A DNA stretch of 38,646 nucleotides from Ettlia oleoabundans (taxonomy: Eukaryota > Chlorophyta > Chlorophyceae > Chlamydomonadales), in NCBI GenBank assembly GCA_019693395.1, contig JAAMXP010005245.1:1-38646 (forward strand). The letters run 5' to 3'. This document shows positions 30,946 through 38,646 of the stretch, piece by piece. Below the pieces are notes generated by a model. That model was not told where the DNA came from. It made no database searches and saw nothing but the letters and a program-made list of their open reading frames with translations. Within the stretch, counting starts at the first letter, position 1. Each line of letters starts with the position of its first letter. The position numbers were made by a program, and so were the translations under genes.

Positions 30946-33900
30946 CTAGGCCACTGCTGGCCACAACGCAGCCATATGCGCCACCATGCAAGACACAGCT
31001 GGGAAGGGGAAAGCAGCTCCCTGAGCTTCAGGATGGGAGCGACCTGGCACCGTACCACCACCGCCACTGCCACCTGCAGCAGCACTTGTGTCTGCGATGT
31101 AAGGACCTGTCGCTGATGCATAGCCAGGCTTGTAGCAACCCTACAGGATAGTAATGAGTGCTAAGCACAGTGCCGCATGCCTCAAACAACAGCATGGCAC
31201 CACACACAGGCCACTTGCCTGTGCTGCCTGCCAGGCCAGCTGCCACGCGGTGCAGCCCAAGCAGCAGCGCCCTCACTGCAGCCTTGAAGGCTGCAGGCCA
31301 GAGCACATGCTGCTCCTTGATCCATTTCGGCTTTTGCAGGCACTCTGCCACCTCCCTGCATGCAAAGATCACACCAGACAGACGTTGCCAGTATTGTATT
31401 GACTCAGCGGACAGCGCAGCTTGCGGTCTACGCAAAACGTGATCCCCGGCTAACCTTGTATGACGCAACACAACATCAACCAGCATGGCACCCTGTCTTT
31501 GCCCCCACACCTGAAATCTGTTGCGGAATGGTCCTGCTGTATGCATTCTAGCACAGGGCGGGCATCAGACCCCGCCAGTACCAGGGACTGCATAAGGCGC
31601 AGTGCCCTGGCCCGCGTGCTGCTCATGCACACCCGGTGCACCTCCCCGTCTTCGTCCTGCTGCCAGCCCTGCATACAGAGGAGCAGGATGTGAACAACAA
31701 TGCACAAATTAGTCACCTGTTCTGAATGGAGGATCAGCTGCAGCTGGCGGTAAGGCCAGACAGGCTGGCACGCCACATTGCCAGGCAGGTGCCCGGCTTC
31801 CACCTCACCGTGCGTCCTGTGTCTTCATCATACTCAAAGCTGCTGTCCCACATGGCCCAGTTGCGTTCAAAAGAAAGACTCAGCAGGCTGACGACCTGGC
31901 CCTCGCCAATTTTGTATAGGAGCGTGTTTGGATCTAGCGGTTGGGCCAGCAGCACCTGAATGGTGCAAGGTGGGAGCCAGCAGGTTGGCTGGCACATGAG
32001 CGGAGCCGCCTAAATGACAGTTGGTCAAGTCACACAACAGTATGTGGGAATTAAGCGCGAGAATGAGTCGCAGAAATCAGGCCCGAAGCAGCAGCTCTGT
32101 GTGGGAGTGGTAAAGAGGCGCTGTTGACATCAGCCTGCGATCACAGTGACTGCTGGCTTGTAAAATGCCCCGCAAGGTACCAGCGGTTGCTGCCCACCTC
32201 AGCGCACTCAATTTGATCATGCGTTGCAGCGGTGAGCATCAGCTGCGCAGCCTCCACGCCGTCAAGCTGCAGTTCCTGCTGCCGCATTGCGTCCAGCAGA
32301 AAGCGCAGCTCGGCTACGAGCCCCAGCTTGATAGCGAGGTCCAAGTCATCAGGATCCACTTCAGCGCCAAACTGCAGGCAGTCACCATCACACAGGAAAG
32401 CTTAGTTTCAGAAAAAGCACAGCCATGAGGGCAGTCAGCGCCACAAAACAAATAGCAGCAAAACAGCAGCAAATTTCCATGCACGTGCTGAAGAAACACC
32501 ACCAAAGGAATGGTTGTTGCCAACTGCTTGGCCTGCCACTTGGAACCGTCAACAAGCTGCTTACCTCCACCAGCAGAAACAGCATGTAGGAGCGGGTATC
32601 CGAGCTGGGCGCTAGCATTGCCGCCGCCAGCGGGTACGCCGGTCCGTACCGAGTCATGACACGGCGGCGTACATTGGCACGGTGCCGGCAAAGCAGCTCC
32701 AGCGCACGTACGTCCCTGTAGGCGAAAGCCCGGGGGCAAGCAGACATAGTATCAGTATGCTCATTGCCCACAAAATAGTTCCCATCAGTGCCTTGTACAT
32801 CATGTGGCTGAGCCACCACTTGCCCCAAAACAAACTAACAGCTGCAAGGACACTCTATGCGCAATCGACGCCAGTCACGGGGTCAGCTTGCTAAGATTGT
32901 GCTCACCCCATCGCAATTGCATATGCTAGAGCGCTGTAGCCATTCTTGTCCAGCTGATTTATAGCACGATCGCCGCCATCAACCCGCATGCTGCACCCAT
33001 ATCGCGCACAATTGTGAAGTTGGGAAGACGGCTATGGAGAGACTTCTGTTGTGCTATGTGCTGCCATCAATCTGCAAGGTTGCCCTTGCCCTTCAAACAC
33101 GCTGTTTATCAAGGATAGCAACCATAGTCCCCTCGCAGCAGACCAATTTCTGAGTTTGTAGTCAGGAATACACACAGGCATGACAGACTTACTTACTTGT
33201 ATAGTCCTGTCTCCAGACACCAGCGCAGCATATTGGGCTTGCCGGATCGCGCTAAGTAATGCAATGCGGTGCGATTTTTGCTGTCCAAGCGAGTGTAGGC
33301 GGCAGCTGTACGCTTGATGAGCCACTGCAGTGCACAAACACTTCCGCCAGACTATGGCCTACGCCAAGAAATGGTGCAACGCTTGCGGAGCAGCTGCAAA
33401 AATACTAAATGTGTCAGCACAGGGTCCAGTAAACGCTGTGCTACCATGCGCTGCAGCATCAGGTAGAGCAAGCAGCCTACCGAGGCAATGTGATAATGCT
33501 GCAGCTTGAGTGCTAGAATCAGTGGTGTATCATTATGGTCTGGCTCAGCTGCATCATGCAGCAGCGGAAATCTGCGTGCCAAGCACCATCAGACAGAATT
33601 CTACATTTGGTTACGGTTGGTAGGTACTCTGCACGATGCCCACTTCTAGCATCCCAACAATGCATAAGGATGCCTAACGACGACCTGGGCATGCCCTGTC
33701 CGCAGTCGCACATGTAGACAGTCCCAACCACATGCCAGCCTCACATAAGCTTCACCCCAGGCCCACCTGCACTCCCAGCCCAGCTGCTCTAAGTCCTCAT
33801 GCCAATCTGCCAGCATGCCCCAGTCGCAGCGCCAATGTGAGCCACATGCTCCCGCAGCCACCAGCACACGGCACATTTCCAGGTGGCCAAGAGCGATGGC

Positions 33901-35463
33901 GCGGTGCAGGGAGGCGTCCATCTGGTAAGGGAGCACAATGGGCAGGTCCACATCCACATTTGACTGCATACATACACAGAAGGGCGATGATTGAAAACAT
34001 GCGCAGTAGCAAGGAGCCATGCTCCAGAAGAACACAGCAAGTGGATCAAGGGGCCAAAGGTGGCAGCTACATGCTGTCTCGCATGATAGCTTTCAAATGC
34101 ACCACTTGCCAGGCATCCTGCGTTGCGCACATCCCTCAGAGTGGTGTGTGCACCAATCTGCGTATAAACACCGCACCGTTTTGCCGACCATTTGGGCAGC
34201 AGCAGCTTCACCACCGCCATCCTCGCTGGGCATTCTGCTGGCACACTCCCCATTCGGACCATCCAACACCGAAGCAGGGTCTGCACGAAGCTGCTGGCCC
34301 GTCAGCACGGCATGGAAGGAGGCTGGAGGATTGAGCAGAAACTCCACCACATTGACACAGTTGTACGCCACAGCCAGGGACAGCAAGTAGGCAGGGTCAA
34401 AGCCTGGGCGGTGACGCATCTCTGCACAGCGGTTCATTTGGGGCAGCACGCACATGAGGGCCTGTGAGGGGCCGAGAAGAGCGACTAAATGCAGCAAGCG
34501 GGGGCAACAAGGGTCCCGCCCGTCCCCATTTCAGCTGCATTACAGCAAAGCCGCGTCCTTATGCCACAGTGTTCCTGCCTGCCTGCCACAAGCGGCCCAT
34601 TGTATGTCGGAACCACTTGCTGGGTGCTGCATGCATGGCCGTGGCCGCCTACCTTGGGAGTGCTTGTAGTACCAGGGCGAAGTGGGTGCCCAGGCCAGCA
34701 TCAGCTTCACCACCTCCACATCTACGACGACGGCCAACACTCATGTCAGCACCCAACAACTGACATGGCAGCAAAGCAGCTGTGCATTTGTGGGTGCTGC
34801 CCCCCCAGGCAGGCCGCCCCCGTGCGACGGTGCAGGGCGCCCAGCTGTCCAAAGCTTACCGCCAGCAGCACACGCAAACTCGAGTGCAGTAGTGAACAGG
34901 GGTCCTGCTGGCTCCAGGGGGTCCAATCCGCCATTGAGTAGCGCATGCACCAAGGGTGTGGCTTGGCCCCCGCCCGAATGCTGCGCCGCCAACAGCAGCG
35001 CGCTCTCGCCAGGCGGCTCAGCATCACTTTGACCAACGCGTGCTTGAATGTCGGCACCACTGTTCAGCAGCACTGTCAGCGTTGCGCAGGAGCCCGGCAA
35101 AGGGTTGGCTGCGAGACAGTGCAGAGGCGTGAACCCAAATACGTTGCGGCGGTTGCACTCCTCTGCAACCGCGTGCTCTCCGCAGAACGCCAGAAGTAAG
35201 TGCACGGCTGCAGCATGGCTTTGGGCAGCTGCAGAGTGAATGGGACTGCTGCCTGCCTCATCATGGGGCAGAGGCTGTCCAGGAAGTGCAGCAGTGAGCA
35301 GCTGGGTTAGCAGGGTGGTGTCGCCGCCGGCTGCCGCTGCGTGGAGGTCGCTGCCGTTTACGGGTCGCAGGCAGCAGTTGCAGCGGAAATTGAAGTTTTC
35401 CACATACTGGTCGCCCGCGAACGACGTGCAGGGGCAACGGGGCCTGACCGGTTTGTCAGACAT
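30946..35463 (-). CDS. Ankyrin-repeat protein
   Basis: Thirteen exons: 35463-34860, 34721-34653, 34421-34189, 33963-33767, 33571-33481, 33351-33197, 32990-32907, 32715-32565, 32371-32198, 31955-31809, 31668-31511, 31355-31219 and 31091-30946. Phases agree throughout, giving 781 aa. The start is taken at MSDKPVRPRCPC; an in-frame ATG at 35565 is an alternative. A Cys cluster (CPC, then CNCC) precedes ankyrin repeats such as GSDLHAAAAGGDTTLLTQLL, SSPIHSAAAQSHAAAVHLLL, FGFTPLHCLAANPLPG, NRTALHYLARSGKPNMLRWC and NGYSALAYAIAMG. The C-terminal third (VLLAQPLDPNTLLYKIGEGQ onward) is not repeat-like and is unknown. Ankyrin repeats bind proteins; the partner is unknown. The last intron is GC-AG (CAG|GCAAGT), and the C-terminus after it is Gly/Ala-rich. 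The exon 3 donor, ATG|GTCGGC, is weak. The gene is divergent from G6PD. Confidence 0.8.
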
Positions 35464-36011
35464 AGGAAGAACTTTGGGGTACAACCCTCCTGGGGCACCC
35501 ACGCGAGCAAGAGGAACTCGGGTTGTAGCCGAGCGGGTGCGTAGCCGCGGACACAGAGTCCCCAAGGTTTACCGCCAAAGCGCCTCATAGCGCCAGCCGT
35601 GCCCATTTGTTTTCCTTAACTTGAAAGCCAAAACTGCATTACCAATTTAAATGGCAAACCGCCCAAAATTGATTGTAATATGGTGCAAGGCATGTATCAG
35701 GCAATGTCCAATACGGGGACCTGGCAGTCGGGGGTACTACCGGCGGTGAACCGGCAGCCGGCAACGGCCCAACACTCGGCGCACTGTATACCGGCTCTGC
35801 CGAAACACAAAGGAAACGCCCCAATGGCAGTGAGGTTCACATCACAATGAACATGTCTAGGTGCCTAAGCAGGTGAAAGGGCTGGCTTGATATGCAGCCT
35901 TGCCGACTGCACGCTAGGCGGCGCCGCCAGCTGGTAGACCGTGATGAGCTCATCCTCCCCTGTTTCCGGGGTGCCGCGGAATTGGAGGCTGAAGGGCCAG
36001 TTTTTGACACC
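35464..36011. promoter_or_regulatory. Divergent intergenic region, ankyrin gene / G6PD
   Basis: These 548 bp lie between two divergent start codons and should contain both promoters. The central part (about 35640-35720) is AT-richer. In-frame ATGs upstream of both chosen starts (35565 minus, 35892 plus) narrow it if they are used. No motif was recognised. Confidence 0.5.
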
Positions 36012-38646
36012 ATGTCTACGATGACAGCCAAAGCCCCACCGCGGCCAGAGCAGGAGGCATCTCAGGTGCTGGAGAGCGGGCCCTCCCAACGCGACCATTG
36101 GAATTGCGGCTTTGAAAAGAAGATCTGTCTGTCTGTAGTTGTGTGCGGTGCGTGCCGACGCGGCGGCGTTTTGGGTTGCCGCCACTGAAAACCTGGCCAT
36201 CCACTTGGTGGTAGAGGGCGCGTTGTTTGCATGTGTTGCGGAATATCTGATTTTCCCGTGATCACCGCAGCGTCTGGCTTGTATAGGGGTGCCTGCTGCT
36301 GCGCCGCCTGATGCCGCCTGATGCGCGGCCTGATGGCAACCCTGCTGAGCAAATCCTGGTGCTGTTAATATTCCGTCATAACCCAAGCGTTAGTTATTAG
36401 TGGTTATAACGTTGCAGGAAAATAAACCGGTTATCACGAAACACCCAGCGTTATAACCCATTATAACCACTGCCGCCAGCGGGGCGCCAACCGCCCCTGC
36501 GCCTGCCAAAGTTGGCATTTGCTGCAACTGCTGCCAATACCACTTCATGCCTCCTCCATCACAGTTGCAATGTGCTCAGAATGCTTTGAGTACCTCAATT
36601 GCCTTGGAGTATGTAAGGTTCAGAGCGATCTGGTGCCCTGCCAGGCTGGCACATCCCACGTTTATCACGGCGTAAATCACGCTTCCTCACCGTTACTGAC
36701 GGTTGAAAAATTCGCAAGACGTTAGTTATAACGCGATATTACCGTTGATTTAGATTATAACAATAACGCACACCCCAGGCCCAGTGGGCGTCCCAGCTGC
36801 CAACCCGTAGACTTCCCTACTAAGGCCATCATATCTGGCGTGGCTACGTCCTGCAGGTGCATCAGGGGACCTCGCTTCAAAGAAAACCTACCCTGCACTG
36901 CAGTTTCTTTTCAATAACGGGTGGGTGCCCCAGATGTTGCAGCCCGCTTTGCCATCTGCTGGCCAATGGTCCGCCGGTCCCTTCCATATGGTCCCACACG
37001 GACTGCAGCCATTCCTGTCCCATATTTCTGCAGCTTTTTGCCAAGCAATGTTGCCATTATTGGCTACGCTCGCACGCAAATCAGCGATGATGCGTTGCGG
37101 ACGAAGTTGCAGCCGCGGCTGACAGGCAGCAAGGAGGATGTTGACAGGTTCCTGCAGCACTGCACGTACGTTTCAGGTGTGATTGGTGACTCCGGCTCAT
37201 GGTGCGGCATCAATTGCAGGCCACAACGTGGTGCAACAGTATTTCCATGTCCAAACAGGCTGGCTGACTGGCTGATCTGCCGATTGTTAACTTGCTGCAG
37301 GCAACTGACTCTGCGCAGTCCTTGCACCTCACCTAGCCTTCCTTTTTACCCTCAACTCAAACGTCGTTGTTCGCTGTTCCAGGTGCCTATGACGGTGCTG
37401 AGGGTTGGCAGGCGCTGGCTGCAGCACTGGATTCTCGTGAGGCAAAGTATAGCGGCTGCCCTTGCGGTCGTCTGTACTACCTTGCCCTCCCCCCTTCTGT
37501 CTACCCACAAGTCTGCACAGGGCTGAAGGTGCTTTGAGTTAAAGCACAAAGGAAACCAGTCAGGGCAAGACGGCCCTGCTCTTAGTGGATGTGCATGTGC
37601 AGGATTCCATCAAGACTACTCGTGACTATTGCTGTGGTTTGATGCTAGGAAGATTGGCTGCATGCACCCCCCGCGGCCTGCCCCAACTGCAGACGCACTG
37701 CAATGCGCTGCCAGACGTGGAGGGCTCCTGGATCCGAGTTATTGTGGAAAAGCCATTCGGTCGGGACCTGCAGAGCTCTGAAGAGCTAGCGGAGCAGCTC
37801 GGCAGACTGTACCCTGAGAGCCAGCTGTATCGCATTGATCACTACCTGGTGGGTGGGTGCCTTGTCCTGGCTACTTTCGACCTGCTGTAAGGAGAGCATA
37901 ACAGCCATGAGAAGGCGGGGCGGACATGCACGCGAAGTCCAGCCAATGGTGTGCAGGTTGGCGTTGGCTGTGTCATGTTCTGCACCATTGTGCGTTTCTA
38001 CAGCTAACAGCAAAATCTTCTGGGCGTACGTTGTCTTCCGCCATGTTGCAGGGCAAGGAAATGGCCCAGAACTTGTTTGTGATGCGGTTTGCAAACATGT
38101 TTCTGGCGCCCGTATGGAACCGGGACTGCATCAGTAACGTGCAGATCACTTTCAAGGTACCTGCTTCGCTGGGTTGAATATAGGTCAACCATTTACTCGT
38201 CGGTGCACAATAGTCAGCGCTGCAGGTGGCTGCCGTGTTACTGGGCTGGTGAGCTAGATCATGACGCTGGCTCTGGCTGCCTGGCTAGCTGCAGGAGGAC
38301 TTTGGGACGCAGGGCAGGGGCGGATACTTTGACACTTTCGGGATCGTTAGGGATGTGATTCAGGTAGGCACTGGATTAATGCGCTTGCCAATCACGCTTG
38401 CCATGGTTTTTGAATGTCAGCAACTCGCTGGTGCAGCTGGCACATCGACTGTGGATCTGTGTGGCGTGTGCTGATATGCGGCCGCAGGCTTGCAGCAGTT
38501 GCGACATCTCTGGGCCCCCAGATTTTGCAGGCACTTTCTGACTGGGCCTGGCTGTCCCCCCATGTACATGCTGGTGTGTAAATCATCCACATCCGCGCTG
38601 CACTTTGGCATAGCATCCAACATGCCTGTCCCGTGCCCGCCCCCTG
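36012..38646 (+). CDS. G6PD: Glucose-6-phosphate dehydrogenase, N-terminal half (runs off right edge)
   Basis: Seven exons in the window: 36012-36147, 36857-36920, 37034-37176, 37383-37528, 37693-37848, 38052-38156 and 38295-38363, all in phase. The remaining 283 bp look like intron. The enzyme oxidises glucose-6-phosphate to 6-phosphogluconolactone with NADP+, the first step of the oxidative pentose phosphate pathway. Visible motifs in order: dinucleotide-binding [55 protein letters not shown], the active-site RIDHYLGKE split between exons 5 and 6, and [20 protein letters not shown]. The [13 protein letters not shown] entry and the short N-terminus without a transit peptide match plant cytosolic isoforms. 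Start at 36012 is preferred; 35892 is in frame but adds an acidic extension atypical of a transit peptide. Intron 1 (709 bp) is unusually long and contains a MITE-like block. Confidence 0.93.
36388..36769. mobile_element. MITE-like AT-rich element in G6PD intron 1
   Basis: About 380 bp bounded by GCGTTA on the left (36388-36393) and its complement TAACGC on the right (36764-36769). Both ends hold clusters of the near-palindrome TTATAAC: 36404-36410, 36451-36457, 36461-36467, 36727-36733 and 36756-36762. The left cluster forms an imperfect hairpin, AGTGGTTATAAC (36399-36410) against TTATAACCACT (36461-36471). No coding capacity is seen. I could not find a convincing target-site duplication, so the element class is a guess. 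Confidence 0.4.
38364..38646 (+). other. Start of G6PD intron 7
   Basis: After the CAG|GTAGGC donor the next expected G6PD segment (N-H-L-L-Q and onward) is not found in any frame up to the end of the window, so this stretch is taken as intron. Confidence 0.6.

Noticed and set aside
30855..31091. Longer alternative C-terminus of the ankyrin protein (hydrophobic VLLQVAVAVVVRC frame)
   Set aside because: Phase from the GC-AG splice leads instead to the Gly/Ala-rich frame ending at 30946. The hydrophobic frame needs a different donor that I do not see.
35526..35536. tRNA A-box match TAGCCGAGCGG
   Set aside because: No B box or paired acceptor stem lies downstream; it is in the 5' region of the ankyrin gene.
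1..38646. Prokaryotic features: operons, CRISPR arrays, insertion sequences
   Set aside because: Genes are intron-rich and widely spaced on both strands. No regularly spaced repeats, transposase or ribosome binding site patterns were found.

Overview
The window is nuclear DNA from a eukaryote, most likely a trebouxiophyte green alga of the Chlorella type. Coding sequence is split into many short exons with GT-AG introns (donors GTGAGx, GTGGGT or GTAAGx; acceptors mostly CTGCAG). TGTAA, the usual green-algal polyadenylation signal, follows several stop codons. Encoded proteins include a chloroplast-type signal peptidase, a plant-type LRR protein and a cytosolic plant-type glucose-6-phosphate dehydrogenase. 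I found no operons, CRISPR arrays or RNA genes. Gene models were built by hand from reading frame, splice sites, intron phase and family motifs; in most genes every junction keeps phase.

Layout from left to right. 1-1514 (-): start of a secreted LRR protein that runs off the left edge. About 2633-3278 (-): an unresolved cysteine-rich gene with a perfect 64-bp tandem duplication inside it. 3690-6542 (-): a complete TMEM161-family membrane protein (10 exons, 490 aa), divergent from 6830-8750 (+): a type I signal peptidase (5 exons, 318 aa). 9032-9646 (-): a 129-aa multi-pass membrane protein, divergent from 9958-13848 (+): an 805-aa coiled-coil membrane protein. 14546-15264 (+): a weakly supported two-exon gene.

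15486-25922 (-) is the centrepiece. It is a very large gene of about 27 exons and about 2,230 aa, with an AT-hook, long low-complexity regions, a complete AlkB-type Fe(II)/2-oxoglutarate dioxygenase core, a first PHD finger and then a plant EDM2-like PHD plus extended-PHD block. This looks like a chromatin reader joined to a nucleic-acid oxygenase, and it is the best candidate for an undescribed system here.

26496-30620 (-): two tandem GNAT acetyltransferase paralogues with complementary defects, one frameshifted at the N-terminus and one lacking a motif-A glycine. 30946-35463 (-): a 13-exon ankyrin-repeat protein (781 aa). It is divergent from 36012 to beyond the right edge (+): the N-terminal half of glucose-6-phosphate dehydrogenase. 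Its first intron carries a 380-bp AT-rich block studded with TTATAAC palindromes that looks like a MITE.

The genes have no obvious shared pathway. The repeated head-to-head arrangement (6.5, 9.7 and 35.5 kb) suggests shared promoters.
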